Under the pieces are notes generated by a model, which was not told the DNA's origin, did no database searches, and saw nothing but the letters and a program-made list of their open reading frames with translations. Position numbers and translations under genes: made by a program. From the NCBI RefSeq assembly GCF_004137355.1, contig NZ_SDVB01000191.1:124001-188000 (forward strand): DNA of 64,000 nucleotides, written 5' to 3'. Positions 9,259 through 19,269 of the stretch are shown here, piece after piece; the first letter of the stretch is position 1; every line of letters starts with the position of its first letter. This DNA is from Ciceribacter ferrooxidans (GTDB lineage: Bacteria; Pseudomonadota; Alphaproteobacteria; Rhizobiales; Rhizobiaceae).

Positions 9259-10113
9259 CTATGCTGCGCAGCCGGCTGCGGCGAGTGCACCCTCGAGCGC
9301 GGGTTTGCGCGAGAAGATTTCGGCGATTAGGCCGTCGGCCAGATCGCGCGGGCTGTCACCCGCTTCCCCGATCGTCGCCGCCTTCTCCTGTCGGGCCGTG
9401 GGCGCGAAGACCCGCTTCACGACGGTCGGCGACCCGCGCAGGCCGCACTTGGTCAGGTCTTCGATCCCCGCGTCGGTGGCGCTCCAGGTGACGATTTCGG
9501 CCCGGGCGGCCCGTAACGCATCATCGAGCGTCCCGCGGCGGATTTCGTTCGAACCTTCGAGCATGGTGACGAGACAGGGCAGCCTCGTCTGCAGGACCTG
9601 CGTGCCGCCTTCCGCCCGCCGTTCGACGGTGATCGCCCGTGTCTCGGGGTCGACGGACGCGATCTTTGCGACATAGGTCAGTTGCAGGAGGTCGAGACGC
9701 TTGGCGATGCCCGGCCCCACCTGCGCGGTGTCGCCGTCGATCGTCTGCTTTCCGGCAAAGATCACGTCCGGCTTGCCGTAAACCTGGCCGATCTTTTCGA
9801 TCGCCGCGGACAGCGCAAAGGACGTGGCCAGCGTGTCGGAGCCGGCAAAAAAACGGTCGGTGAGCAGCACGCCGCGATCCGCCCCGAAGGCCAGGGCCTT
9901 CCGCAGCGCATCTGTGGCCATCGGCGGGCCCATGGTCAGCACGGTGACCGCGCCGCCGTGGGCGTCACGCATCCGCAACGCCTCCTCCAGGGAAAACAGG
10001 TCGAAGGGGTTGATGATCGTCGGCACGCCCTGCCGCATGATGGTGTTGGTCACCGGATGGACGCGGATCTGCGCCGAATCCGGCACTTGCTTGATACAGA
10101 CGACGATATGCAT
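9259..10113 (-). CDS. fixA: Electron transfer flavoprotein beta subunit FixA
   Basis: A 284-aa ETF-beta family protein that starts MHIVVCIKQVPDSAQIRVHP and contains GKQTIDGDTAQVGPGIAKRL, the ETF-beta signature. In FixABCX this subunit holds the bifurcating flavin with FixB. ATG 10113 is preferred because GGAGG lies 8 nt upstream and the protein then begins at the conserved MHIVVCIKQ. It is the first gene of the fixABCX operon, with a sigma-54 promoter and NifA site just upstream. Confidence 0.96.
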   Translation of the reverse strand: MHIVVCIKQVPDSAQIRVHPVTNTIMRQGVPTIINPFDLFSLEEALRMRDAHGGAVTVLTMGPPMATDALRKALAFGADRGVLLTDRFFAGSDTLATSFALSAAIEKIGQVYGKPDVIFAGKQTIDGDTAQVGPGIAKRLDLLQLTYVAKIASVDPETRAITVERRAEGGTQVLQTRLPCLVTMLEGSNEIRRGTLDDALRAARAEIVTWSATDAGIEDLTKCGLRGSPTVVKRVFAPTARQEKAATIGEAGDSPRDLADGLIAEIFSRKPALEGALAAAGCAA

Positions 10114-10158
10114 GCCGCGCACCTCCATCAGGTTCTTCAAAGGTTACGCAGATGCAGC

Positions 10159-10174
10159 AGCATAATCCGTGCCA
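10159..10174 (-). promoter_or_regulatory. Sigma-54 promoter of fixABCX
   Basis: On the minus strand TGGCACGGATTATGCT has GG (-24) and GC (-12) separated by exactly 10 bases. The -12 box is ATGC instead of TTGC. Transcription should start near 10148, about 35 nt before the fixA ATG. Confidence 0.82.
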
Positions 10175-10247
10175 TGTCGCTGGTCGAAGAATAACCCTTT
10201 GATATCTTTTCATTTCCGTCTTCATCATTCGTCGTGGTCGAACGTTT

Positions 10248-10263
10248 TGTCGGGTTCTCGACA
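10248..10263 (-). promoter_or_regulatory. NifA upstream activator site for fixABCX
   Basis: TGT-N10-ACA is present (TGTCGGGTTCTCGACA on the plus strand). The site lies about 75-90 bp upstream of the fixA -24 element and shares the TGTCG-N6-CGACA form seen at the other nif promoters here. Confidence 0.83.
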
Positions 10264-10344
10264 CTGTCGTGTCGCATCGTGTCGTTTCGGGTCCGGCGCA
10301 GGCGGATGTCGAAAGGACCGGCCGCCTCGGGAAGGGCGCCGGGC

Positions 10345-10728
10345 CTATTGTTCGGCAAACGGCTTCAGAGCGGCTTCGAAGGAGACGAAGGCGCCACGTT
10401 TTTCCGCTGGTTTCTCCGGATCGTGTTCCTTCAGCACCTTGAAGACGCGCTGCGAAAGCGGCGAGGCGCTCTCGAAGTCTGAATAGGCGCGCTCCAGCGT
10501 CGAACGGGCGCGAGCCGCGATCACGCGGTCGGGGAGACCATCGAAATCCTCCTCCGCGAGATACTGTCCCATGCGTTTCAGGATGTGCAGCCGCGCGACG
10601 TTCAGCACTCGGCCATCGTAGAGAATGCCGAGGGTGTGAAAGAAGTCTTCGGCGGAGGACAGGCCGCGCAGACGTTCGAGGATGTTGTCGACGTCGATCG
10701 GGCGGGCATTGGACGAACAGTCACTCAT
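10345..10728 (-). CDS. nifW: Nitrogenase stabilizing/protective protein NifW
   Basis: A 127-aa NifW family protein ([24 protein letters not shown]-equivalent region, [31 protein letters not shown]). NifW associates with the MoFe protein and helps its maturation or oxygen protection. ATG 10728 has GGAG six bases upstream and overlaps the end of cysE by 8 bp, indicating coupling. It is the last gene of the iscA-nifU-nifS-nifV-cysE-nifW operon. Confidence 0.93.
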   Translation of the reverse strand: MSDCSSNARPIDVDNILERLRGLSSAEDFFHTLGILYDGRVLNVARLHILKRMGQYLAEEDFDGLPDRVIAARARSTLERAYSDFESASPLSQRVFKVLKEHDPEKPAEKRGAFVSFEAALKPFAEQ

Positions 10729-11551
10729 GGGAGGCTCCTGCGGGTTCCGGTGCATTGGTGATGGGTGTGACCGAGACATCGGTCAGCGGGGAAAGGTTCG
10801 TTCGTGCCTGCAACCGGGCGAGACGAACCTCGAGGAAATCGATGCGGTCGACGAGTGCCGCGATGGCCTCGCCGACGGGGTCGGGCATCAGGTGATGTTC
10901 GAGGTCGATGCGGCGATCGCCGGACCTTCGTCGGTCCCGCGCCGGTTTCACCACCCGACCGGGTATGCCGATGACCGTCATGCCGGGTGCGACATCCTCG
11001 ATCACCACGGAATTGGCCCCGATCCGGCATCCCGCCCCGATCGCGATCGGACCCAGGACCTTGGCACCGGCCCCGACGAGGACGCCGTGGCCGAGCGTCG
11101 GATGCCGTCTGCCGGGCGTCCAGGACGTGCCGCCGAGGGTCACACCGTGGTAGAGCGTCACGTCGTTGCCGATTTCCGCCGTCTCGCCGATCACGACACC
11201 CGCGCCGTGGTCGATAAAGAAGCGCTCGCCGATGGCGGCCCCCGGATGGATGTCGATATTGGTGAGGAGGCGTGACAGCCAGGAAAGAAGGCGCGCGAGA
11301 AAGCGCAGTCGTCTCCGCCACAACGCGTGGGACAGGCGATGCCAGATGATGGCGTGCACACCCGGGTAGGTCAGCAGAATTTCGAGCGCGAAGCGCGCGG
11401 CCGGGTCACGGGCCTTCACGCAGGCGATGTCGTCTAGAACAAGCCGCAGCAGCGACTTTGGCGCCGGAAGCCCCTCTTTCGGTCGGTCGGTGTCGATCGT
11501 CGCTGTGCCGGCGACGTCCGGCCCTCGCCCGGTGCCCATCACGAACGACAT
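10721..11551 (-). CDS. cysE: Nif-linked serine O-acetyltransferase CysE
   Basis: A 276-aa serine acetyltransferase. A left-handed beta-helix hexapeptide-repeat region spans about residues 125-215 and includes [35 protein letters not shown] and [22 protein letters not shown]. It makes O-acetylserine for cysteine synthesis; beside nifS and nifV this should raise the cysteine supply for NifS. ATG 11551 has GGAGG 7 nt upstream and overlaps the nifV end by 13 bp. The N-terminal domain is short and the C-terminus has a ~70-residue charged extension. Confidence 0.92.
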   Translation of the reverse strand: MSFVMGTGRGPDVAGTATIDTDRPKEGLPAPKSLLRLVLDDIACVKARDPAARFALEILLTYPGVHAIIWHRLSHALWRRRLRFLARLLSWLSRLLTNIDIHPGAAIGERFFIDHGAGVVIGETAEIGNDVTLYHGVTLGGTSWTPGRRHPTLGHGVLVGAGAKVLGPIAIGAGCRIGANSVVIEDVAPGMTVIGIPGRVVKPARDRRRSGDRRIDLEHHLMPDPVGEAIAALVDRIDFLEVRLARLQARTNLSPLTDVSVTPITNAPEPAGASHE

Positions 11552-12723
11552 GGCTGTCCCTCCCGGTCCTGATGCGTCGCTGCCCGATCGTAGAGTTCGA
11601 GCAATACCTCGGGGGGCACCGGCTTTTTCGTCATCACCGCGCGGCGGCGAATCTCGGGCATCAGCCGCGTCAGGATCGTCGGTTCGCACCCGCGGTCGTG
11701 GTCCGCCAGCACGTAGGCAAGCGCTTTTGCCCCGGAATGCTTGCCGATGGCGATCTCGTGACCGCGCCCGAAAGGTTCCGGATCGAGGCCCTGATAGGTA
11801 CGCCGGTCGCTGAGGAGGCCCGCGACGTGGATGCCGGATTCGTGTGTGAAGACGTCGCCTCCGGTGATTGCCTGCGAGGGCGGCAGTCGGCGTCCCGAAC
11901 AGCGGGCGACCAGTTCGGCAAGGTCCTTCAGCGCCGAGAGGTCTATTCCGGTCGCGACGGCCTCCTTCAGCGCCAGGATTGCCGCAACCTCTTCGAGCGC
12001 GGCGTTTCCGGCGCGTTCGCCGAGCCCCGAGACGGTAACGGAAAGATGTTTCGCCCCGGCGCGGAAGGCGGCCAGGGTATTGGCTGTCGCCAGCCCGAAA
12101 TCGTCATGGGCGTGGAATTCGACGTCGATCAGGCCGGCCTCCGCCAGCGGCTGGACGAGCGCCATCGTGGAGAAGGGATCGAGGATGCCGACCGTATCGG
12201 CAAGGCGCAGTCGTTGCGCTCCCGCCGCGGTGGCGACAGCGGCGACATTCCGCAGATGGTCGGGGTCGGCGCGCGAGGCGTCCTCGCACCCTATGGCGAC
12301 GAAGAGACCGAAGGCGGTGGCGCGGCGCGTCACGCGGTCGATCCGGTCGAGGGCTTCGCTGCGACCAATGCCGAGCTTGGCGGAAAGCTGGAGATCGGAG
12401 GCGGGCAGCGAAAGGTTGACCGCCTCGACGCCGGTCTTCAGCGCGGCGTCCAGGTCCTCTTCGATCATGCGGCACCAGGCCATGACCCGGAGCGGCAGTC
12501 GGCGCGCCACGATGGTGCGGATTGCCGCGATCTCTTCCTCTCCCATGGCCGGCGTGCCTGCCTCGATCTCCGGAACGCCGGCCGCGGCGATTGCTTCGGC
12601 GATCGCCGCCTTCTCGGCCACGGAGAAGGCGACGCCCGGCGTCTGCTCGCCGTCACGAAGGGTCGTGTCGTTCAGAAAGACGGCGGGGTGGTTGGGTGAT
12701 CCCATCATGGTCTCTTTCATCAT
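11539..12723 (-). CDS. nifV: Homocitrate synthase NifV
   Basis: A 394-aa HMGL-type synthase. The N-terminal [19 protein letters not shown] provides the metal-binding Asp and catalytic Arg, and the later [13 protein letters not shown] carries the HxH metal ligands. [14 protein letters not shown] and [12 protein letters not shown] are standard NifV signatures. The product homocitrate is an organic ligand of FeMo-co. Its presence argues for nitrogen fixation without plant-supplied homocitrate. The start overlaps the nifS stop; ATG 12720 or 12705 are alternatives. Confidence 0.95.
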   Translation of the reverse strand: MMKETMMGSPNHPAVFLNDTTLRDGEQTPGVAFSVAEKAAIAEAIAAAGVPEIEAGTPAMGEEEIAAIRTIVARRLPLRVMAWCRMIEEDLDAALKTGVEAVNLSLPASDLQLSAKLGIGRSEALDRIDRVTRRATAFGLFVAIGCEDASRADPDHLRNVAAVATAAGAQRLRLADTVGILDPFSTMALVQPLAEAGLIDVEFHAHDDFGLATANTLAAFRAGAKHLSVTVSGLGERAGNAALEEVAAILALKEAVATGIDLSALKDLAELVARCSGRRLPPSQAITGGDVFTHESGIHVAGLLSDRRTYQGLDPEPFGRGHEIAIGKHSGAKALAYVLADHDRGCEPTILTRLMPEIRRRAVMTKKPVPPEVLLELYDRAATHQDREGQPCRS

Positions 12724-13895
12724 CCGGCCCGTGCGACCTTCCGCGCGCCGGCGGGTTGCCTCAGCCGCATCACCAGTGGCGGCAGCACGGCGAGCACGTG
12801 GTCGATATCGCTGTCGTCGTTGTCTCGTCCGAGAGAAAAGCGGACGGCGCCGCCGAGGTGGCTCGCCGGTACGGCCATCGCCTGCAGGACATGGCTCGGC
12901 TGCATGGAGCCGGCGGAACAGGCTGAGCCGGAAGAACAGGCAATGCCTTCGCGCGCAAGGAGCGCCAGGAGACCATCGCCGTCGACGTCCTCAAAGGCGA
13001 TGTTGCAGGTATTCGCGAGCCGCGCCGTCGGATCGCCATTGACGCGGGCGCCGGGGACCGTGCCCAGCAAGCCCTGTTCCAGCCGGTCGCGCAGCGCCTT
13101 CATCCGCCTCGCTTCGCTTTCCAGTCTCGATGCGGCGCGTTCGGCCGCTTCGCCGAAGCCGACGATCGCCGGCACGTTTTCTGTTCCGCCGCGGCGGTTG
13201 CGTTCCTGCCGTCCGCCGAGGATCAGGGGATAAAACGGTGTCTCGCTCCGAACATAGAGAGCGCCGATGCCCTTCGGCCCGGCGATCTTGTGAGCGGAAA
13301 GGCTCATCATGGAAATGGCGGTTTCTTCCGCCCGGATTGGCACCCGTCCCGCCGCCTGCACCGCGTCGGTGTGGAAGAGGGCGCCGGCGGCTTTCGCCTT
13401 CTCGGCGAGGGTTTCGACGGGAAACAGCGTGCCGGTCTCGTTGTTCGCCCACATGAACGAGACGACGGCGGTGCGTTCGCACAAAGCATGCTCGTAGGCC
13501 GCGACGTCGATGCGGCCGCAGCGGTCGACGGGAATGCGGTGCACCCCGGCGCGTCCCTCCGCCTCCAGCCGTTCGCAGAGCGCCAGGACGGCCGGGTGCT
13601 CGACGGCGGACACGATGATCTCGTTGCGCGGGGCAAGGGCCGCAAGCGCGCTGAGAAGGGCCGTATTGTCGCTCTCGGTTCCACCGGACGTGAAGACGAT
13701 CTCGCTGTCGTTTGCGGCACCGATCAGCGTCTGGACCTGCCGTCGCGCCTTCCGCACGGCGCTGAAAGCTGCTTCGCCAAAGGCGTGGTGCGATGAGGGA
13801 TTGCCGAAGCTCTCCCCGAGGAAGGGCAGCATCGCCTCGACGACCACCGGATCGATCCGCGTCGTGGCGTTGTGGTCCAGATAGACGGCGCGCAT
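12720..13895 (-). CDS. nifS: Cysteine desulfurase NifS
   Basis: A 391-aa class V aminotransferase fold cysteine desulfurase. It starts MRAVYLDHNATTRIDP, has the PLP lysine in SAHKIAGPKGIGALY, and the sulfur-transfer Cys loop GIACSSGSACSAGS near residue 325. NifS supplies sulfur for nitrogenase clusters. ATG 13895 is preceded by GAGGG. The frame is open for another 165 bp upstream, but that overlaps nifU and is Arg-rich, so I reject it. The stop overlaps the nifV start. Confidence 0.96.
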   Translation of the reverse strand: MRAVYLDHNATTRIDPVVVEAMLPFLGESFGNPSSHHAFGEAAFSAVRKARRQVQTLIGAANDSEIVFTSGGTESDNTALLSALAALAPRNEIIVSAVEHPAVLALCERLEAEGRAGVHRIPVDRCGRIDVAAYEHALCERTAVVSFMWANNETGTLFPVETLAEKAKAAGALFHTDAVQAAGRVPIRAEETAISMMSLSAHKIAGPKGIGALYVRSETPFYPLILGGRQERNRRGGTENVPAIVGFGEAAERAASRLESEARRMKALRDRLEQGLLGTVPGARVNGDPTARLANTCNIAFEDVDGDGLLALLAREGIACSSGSACSAGSMQPSHVLQAMAVPASHLGGAVRFSLGRDNDDSDIDHVLAVLPPLVMRLRQPAGARKVARAG

Positions 13896-13906
13896 CGCGA
13901 TCACCC

Positions 13907-14299
13907 TCACTCGACGGGAATGACTCGCAGCGGCATTCCGACCGCTTCGACCAGTCTTTGGCGAACACCGGCGACGGTCACGGAGGCGAGCTGGCACCCG
14001 ACACAGGCGCCGGTCAGCCGCACGAAGACCGCGTCTCCCTCGATCTTGACCAGCTGGCAATCGCCGCCGTCACGGTTGAGGTTCGGGCGGATCGTCTCCA
14101 GCGCGGCCTCGATCAGCGGGCGCCGGCGGGCGATCAGGGCTGCCCGAAGGGTAGGGCCGTCGAGCGCCTCTTCCGTTTCCGGCGGTTGCTCCGGCGCCGT
14201 CGGCACGATCGTCGGCACAGGGCGGGGCGAGGCGAGGGGGGAGCGGCCGCGGAGGCCGTCGAACAGTGTGATGCGCGTCGCGCGGCTTTGTTCCGGCAT
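13907..14299 (-). CDS. nifU: Short NifU (Nfu-domain only) protein
   Basis: A 130-aa protein that has only the C-terminal Nfu domain of NifU: LETIRPNLNRDGGDCQLVKIEGD followed by the cluster motif LTGACVGCQLASVT (CX2C). The N-terminal IscU-like scaffold and central 2Fe-2S domain of long NifU are absent, and residues 1-60 are Pro-rich and unconserved. It lies between iscA-like and nifS and probably carries FeS clusters to nitrogenase apo-proteins. The start at 14299 has GAGGGA upstream. Confidence 0.88.
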   Translation of the reverse strand: MPEQSRATRITLFDGLRGRSPLASPRPVPTIVPTAPEQPPETEEALDGPTLRAALIARRRPLIEAALETIRPNLNRDGGDCQLVKIEGDAVFVRLTGACVGCQLASVTVAGVRQRLVEAVGMPLRVIPVE

Positions 14300-14312
14300 C
14301 GCCGTCCCTCGC

Positions 14313-14633
14313 TCAGCTGAAGGACTTGCCGCAGGCGCATTTGTCCGCGGCATTGGGATTGTCGAAGACGAAGCCCGAGGATTCGAGACCGGTGACGAAA
14401 TCGATGGTCATGCCGGCGACATGCGGCTGGGAGCGGTCGTCGACGAAGACCTTGACCCCGTCGGCGTCGATCACCGCATCACCGTGTCGGACGGTCGATT
14501 CCAACCCCATCATGTATTTGAAGCCGGCACAGCCGCCCGCTTCGACCATGATGCGAAGCCCTTCGGCGGGCTCGGCAGCCTTCGAGAGGGCGGACTTGAC
14601 GGCGGAAATGGCATTCTCGGTCAGAGTGATCAT
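14313..14633 (-). CDS. HesB/IscA family Fe-S assembly protein
   Basis: A 106-aa A-type carrier that starts MITLTENAISAVKSAL. It has the three invariant cysteines, one in VEAGGCAGFKYMM and two in the C-terminal CACGKSF. In nif clusters it is often called IscA-nif or iscN. It is the first gene of the minus-strand operon iscA-nifU-nifS-nifV-cysE-nifW, directly behind a sigma-54 promoter. ATG 14633 has GGAG about 9 nt upstream. Confidence 0.93.
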   Translation of the reverse strand: MITLTENAISAVKSALSKAAEPAEGLRIMVEAGGCAGFKYMMGLESTVRHGDAVIDADGVKVFVDDRSQPHVAGMTIDFVTGLESSGFVFDNPNAADKCACGKSFS

Positions 14634-14672
14634 GGCACGTTTCTCCGTTTTGCAGGACGACGCGAAACGCCA

Positions 14673-14688
14673 TGCATCAGCCATGCCA
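14673..14688 (-). promoter_or_regulatory. Sigma-54 promoter of iscA-nifUSV operon
   Basis: On the minus strand TGGCATGGCTGATGCA has GG (14687-14686) and GC (14675-14674) with 10 bases between. Transcription should start near 14662, about 29 nt before the iscA-like ATG. Confidence 0.8.
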
Positions 14689-14733
14689 GAGAAAAAGACC
14701 TTGGAATAACAGTCACATGGGGGAAGTCCGTCT

Positions 14734-14749
14734 TGTCGGCTTTGCGACA
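14734..14749. promoter_or_regulatory. NifA upstream activator site 1 (iscA/nifH)
   Basis: TGTCGGCTTTGCGACA is a perfect TGT-N10-ACA. It lies ~47-62 bp from the minus-strand -24 element and ~170-185 bp from the nifH -24 element. Confidence 0.8.
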
Positions 14750-14809
14750 ACGTCTTCAATTCGACAGGCGCTGTCGGCTTCCTACAAAAACGTCGAGCCC
14801 TGTCGGGTT

Positions 14810-14825
14810 TGTCGCGTCTGCGACA
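14810..14825. promoter_or_regulatory. NifA upstream activator site 2 (nifH/iscA)
   Basis: TGTCGCGTCTGCGACA is a perfect TGT-N10-ACA. It lies about 95-110 bp upstream of the nifH -24 element, the usual nifH enhancer distance, and ~125 bp from the minus-strand promoter. Confidence 0.85.
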
Positions 14826-14894
14826 GAGCGATGTCGTGGCCAAGTCTCGCCGGTCGGAAAGGCTAACATGATGATTCAAAAGAGAAAAATCTAG

Positions 14895-15914
<1,020 letters not shown>

Positions 15915-15931
15915 GCGAAGGATTCAACCGG

Positions 15932-15952
15932 GCGCCGGCCTTGACCCGGCGC
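15932..15952 (+). other. Hairpin between nifH and nifD
   Basis: GCGCCGG (15932-15938) and CCGGCGC (15946-15952) form a 7-bp GC stem with a 7-nt loop. A second small stem, GGCGG/CCGCC, lies near 15965-15978. There is no T-run, so mRNA processing or stabilisation of the nifH 3' end is more likely than full termination. Confidence 0.55.
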
Positions 15953-15999
15953 TCCAGTCGAAACGGCGGCACGCCGCCACCAGCGAGGGATCGCAAGCC

Positions 16000-17511
16000 A
16001 TGAGCCTCGATTATGAAAACGACAGCGGATTCCACGAAAAACTCATCGAGGAAGTGCTGTCGCATTATCCGGACAAGACGGCCAAGCGCCGCAAGAAGCA
16101 TCTGAACGTCGCCAAGGCGGGCGACGAGGTCGACGCGGAAGAGGGTAAGGCTCTTTCCGAGTGCGACGTGAAATCCAACATCAAGTCCATCCCGGGCGTG
16201 ATGACCATCCGCGGCTGCGCTTATGCCGGGTCCAAGGGCGTTGTCTGGGGACCGGTCAAGGACATGGTCCATATCTCCCATGGACCGGTCGGCTGCGGCC
16301 AGTATTCCTGGTCCCAGCGCCGCAATTACTACATCGGCACGACTGGAATCGACACCTTCGTCACCATGCAGTTCACCTCCGACTTTCAGGAGAAGGACAT
16401 CGTTTTCGGTGGCGACAAGAAGCTCGAAAAGGTCATCGACGAGATCCAGGCACTCTTTCCGCTGAACAACGGCGTGACGATCCAGTCCGAATGTCCGATC
16501 GGCCTGATCGGCGACGACATCGAAGCAGTGTCGCGCAAGAAGAAGAAAGAGATCAACAAGACCATCGTGCCGGTGCGCTGCGAAGGTTTCCGCGGCGTGT
16601 CGCAGTCCCTCGGCCACCACATCGCCAATGACGCGATCCGCGACTGGGTGTTCTCCGGCGAAGACAAGCATGCCGAATTCGAGACCGGCCCCTACGACGT
16701 CAACATCATCGGCGACTACAATATCGGCGGCGATGCCTGGGCTTCCCGCATCCTGCTCGAGGAAATGGGCCTGCGCGTGGTCGGCAACTGGTCGGGCGAT
16801 GCGACGCTTGCCGAGATCGAGCGGGCGCCGAAGGCCAGGCTCAACCTCATCCACTGCTACCGGTCGATGAACTACATCTGCCGCCACATGGAAGAGAAAT
16901 ACGGCATCGCCTGGACGGAATACAACTTCTTCGGTCCCTCCCAGATCGAAGCCAGCCTACGCAAGATTGCCAAGCATTTCGGCCCGGAGATCGAGGCCAA
17001 TGCGGAAGCGGTGATCGCCAAGTACCGCCCTTTGGTCGATGCGGTGATCGAGAGGTTCCGCCCGCGTCTCGAGGGCAAGACGGTGATGCTCTATGTCGGC
17101 GGCCTTCGCCCCCGCCACGTGATCACCGCCTATGAAGATCTCGGCATGGAGATCGTCGGCACAGGCTACGAGTTCGGCCACAACGACGATTACCAGCGCA
17201 CCAGCCACTACGTGAAGAACGGCACGCTGATCTACGACGACGTGACCGGCTATGAACTGGAGAAGTTCATCGAGGGGATCCGGCCCGATCTCGTCGGCTC
17301 TGGCATCAAGGAAAAGTATCCGGTCCAGAAGATGGGCATTCCGTTCCGCCAGATGCACAGCTGGGATTATTCCGGCCCGTATCACGGCTATGACGGCTTC
17401 GCGATCTTCGCGCGCGACATGGATCTCGCGATCAACAATCCGGTCTGGGGCCTCTACGACGCTCCGTGGAAGAAGAAACAGCCGCTGCCGCTGCCGATTG
17501 CCGCCGAATGA
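16000..17511 (+). CDS. nifD: Nitrogenase molybdenum-iron protein alpha chain NifD
   Basis: The 503-aa MoFe alpha subunit with all expected cluster ligands. The P-cluster ligands are Cys73 (IRGCAYAG), Cys99 ([10 protein letters not shown]) and Cys165 ([12 protein letters not shown]). The FeMo-co ligands are Cys286 ([10 protein letters not shown]) and His453 ([18 protein letters not shown]). It forms the alpha2beta2 tetramer with NifK. The ATG at 16000 has GAGGGA upstream and lies 85 bp after nifH. Nothing suggests a V-only or Fe-only enzyme. Confidence 0.98.
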   Translation: MSLDYENDSGFHEKLIEEVLSHYPDKTAKRRKKHLNVAKAGDEVDAEEGKALSECDVKSNIKSIPGVMTIRGCAYAGSKGVVWGPVKDMVHISHGPVGCGQYSWSQRRNYYIGTTGIDTFVTMQFTSDFQEKDIVFGGDKKLEKVIDEIQALFPLNNGVTIQSECPIGLIGDDIEAVSRKKKKEINKTIVPVRCEGFRGVSQSLGHHIANDAIRDWVFSGEDKHAEFETGPYDVNIIGDYNIGGDAWASRILLEEMGLRVVGNWSGDATLAEIERAPKARLNLIHCYRSMNYICRHMEEKYGIAWTEYNFFGPSQIEASLRKIAKHFGPEIEANAEAVIAKYRPLVDAVIERFRPRLEGKTVMLYVGGLRPRHVITAYEDLGMEIVGTGYEFGHNDDYQRTSHYVKNGTLIYDDVTGYELEKFIEGIRPDLVGSGIKEKYPVQKMGIPFRQMHSWDYSGPYHGYDGFAIFARDMDLAINNPVWGLYDAPWKKKQPLPLPIAAE

Positions 17512-17576
17512 GCGGTTGGCTTTCGCCCCCGGGGCGGAGGTCCGGCCCCAGGGCCGATCCGGAATGAAAACGCCCG

Positions 17577-17619
17577 CGGGACAAACCTGTCGGGATCAGT
17601 CGAAACGTCATTTGTCCCG
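17577..17619 (+). other. Inverted repeat between nifD and nifK
   Basis: CGGGACAAA (17577-17585) pairs with TTTGTCCCG (17611-17619) across a 25-nt loop, within the 151-bp nifD-nifK gap. It is probably a structured mRNA element; no terminator T-run follows. Confidence 0.45.
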
Positions 17620-17662
17620 GAGCCGCCGTATGGCGCGGCCCGCAGGATGGAGGTGACCAGTC

Positions 17663-19204
17663 ATGCCGCAGTCCGCCGAGAAAGTGCTCGATCACGCCCC
17701 GCTCTTCCGCGAGCCGGAATACGTCGAGATGCTGAAAAGCAAGAAGGAAATGTTTGAATGCCCGCATCCGGGCGAATGGGTCGACGACCAGCGCGAATTC
17801 ACGAAGAGCTGGGACTATCGCGAGAAGAACCTTGCCCGCGAGGCGCTCGTCGTCAATCCGGCCAAGGCTTGCCAGCCGCTCGGTGCCGTCTTCGCGGCCG
17901 CCGGCTTCGAAAAGACCATGTCCTTCGTCCATGGCTCGCAAGGCTGCGTCGCCTATTACCGCTCGCACCTTTCCCGCCATTTCAAGGAGCCTTCGTCGGC
18001 TGTCTCCTCCTCGATGACGGAAGATGCCGCTGTCTTCGGCGGCTTGAAGAACATGATCGACGGACTTGCCAACACCTACACGCTCTACGGGCCGAAGATG
18101 ATCGCGGTCTCGACCACCTGCATGGCGGAAGTCATCGGTGACGACCTGCGCAGCTTCATCGAGAATGCCAAGAATGAAGGCTCGGTGCCGGCCGATTACG
18201 ACGTGCCGTTCGCCCATACGCCGGCCTTTGTCGGCAGCCATGTCGACGGCTACGACAACATGGTCCGCGGGGTGTTCGAACACTTCTGGAAAGGACAGCC
18301 GCGCACCGAAATCAAGGGGCGATTCAACCTCATTCCGGGCTTTGACGGTTTCTGTGTCGGCAACAACCGTGAACTGAAGCGCATATTGTCGTTGATGGGG
18401 GTCGATTACACCTTCATTCAGGACGCCTCCGACCAATACGATACGCCCTCCGACGGCGAATACCGCATGTATGACGGCGGCACGAAGATCGATGACGTCA
18501 AGGATGCGCTGAACGCCGAATGGACGCTGTCGCTGCAGCATTACAATACCCGCAAGACCGAGGACTACTGCAAGGAGGTCGGCCAGAAGACGGCCTCACT
18601 CCACTATCCGCTCGGCGTTCGCGGCACCGACGACCTGCTGATGAAGGTTTCGGAGATGACCGGCAAGGAAATCCCGGAGGAACTTCGCATGGAGCGTGGA
18701 CGTCTTGTCGATGCCATGGCCGACAGCCAGGCCTACCTGCACGGCAAGAAATACGCGATCTACGGCGATCCGGATTTCGTGTACGGCATGGCGCGCTTCA
18801 TTCTGGAGACCGGTGGCGAGCCCACCCATTGCCTCGCCACCAATGGCACGCCTGCCTGGGAAGCAGAGATGAAGGAGCTCTTCGCCTCCTCGCCCTTCGG
18901 CAAGGATTGTCAGGTCTGGCCGGGCAAGGATCTGTGGGCGATGCGCTCGCTGCTCTTCACCGAGCCGGTCGACCTCCTGATCGGCAATTCCTATGGCAAG
19001 TATCTCGAACGCGACACCGGGACCCCTCTGCTGCGCTTGATGTTCCCGATCTTCGATCGCCACCACCATCACCGCTTCCCGCTGATGGGTTACCAGGGTG
19101 GCCTGCGCGTGCTGACCGCGATCCTCGACAAGTTCTTCGACGTCTACGACCGGGAGACGATCGTCCCGTCGAAGACCGACTACTCCTTCGACCTGACGCG
19201 CTGA
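17663..19204 (+). CDS. nifK: Nitrogenase molybdenum-iron protein beta chain NifK
   Basis: The 513-aa MoFe beta subunit. P-cluster ligands Cys70 ([10 protein letters not shown]), Cys95 ([10 protein letters not shown]) and Cys153 ([13 protein letters not shown]) are at the canonical positions. The N-terminal extension typical of NifK ([19 protein letters not shown]) is present. GGAGG precedes ATG 17663. Confidence 0.98.
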   Translation: MPQSAEKVLDHAPLFREPEYVEMLKSKKEMFECPHPGEWVDDQREFTKSWDYREKNLAREALVVNPAKACQPLGAVFAAAGFEKTMSFVHGSQGCVAYYRSHLSRHFKEPSSAVSSSMTEDAAVFGGLKNMIDGLANTYTLYGPKMIAVSTTCMAEVIGDDLRSFIENAKNEGSVPADYDVPFAHTPAFVGSHVDGYDNMVRGVFEHFWKGQPRTEIKGRFNLIPGFDGFCVGNNRELKRILSLMGVDYTFIQDASDQYDTPSDGEYRMYDGGTKIDDVKDALNAEWTLSLQHYNTRKTEDYCKEVGQKTASLHYPLGVRGTDDLLMKVSEMTGKEIPEELRMERGRLVDAMADSQAYLHGKKYAIYGDPDFVYGMARFILETGGEPTHCLATNGTPAWEAEMKELFASSPFGKDCQVWPGKDLWAMRSLLFTEPVDLLIGNSYGKYLERDTGTPLLRLMFPIFDRHHHHRFPLMGYQGGLRVLTAILDKFFDVYDRETIVPSKTDYSFDLTR

Positions 19205-19210
19205 AACATG

Positions 19211-19233
19211 CCGGCCCCGCACCTCGGGGCCGG
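19211..19233 (+). other. Strong hairpin between nifK and nifE
   Basis: CCGGCCCCG (19211-19219) and CGGGGCCGG (19225-19233) form a perfect 9-bp GC stem with a 5-nt loop, just after the nifK stop. No U-tract follows (TCCAATCCC), so it is more likely an attenuator or RNA-processing/stability element that sets nifHDK above nifEN than a full terminator. Confidence 0.65.
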
Positions 19234-19269
19234 TCCAATCCCTGGAACTCTCACGATGGAGACGGTCAG

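Noticed and set aside
14772-14786. A third NifA site candidate in the nifH control region
   Set aside because: TGT and ACA are separated by 9 bases, not 10, and the CGACA half is missing.
18520-19269. 250-codon upstream extension of nifE
   Set aside because: It overlaps nifK out of frame and has Arg/Pro-rich shadow composition; ATG 19270 starts at the conserved NifE N-terminus.
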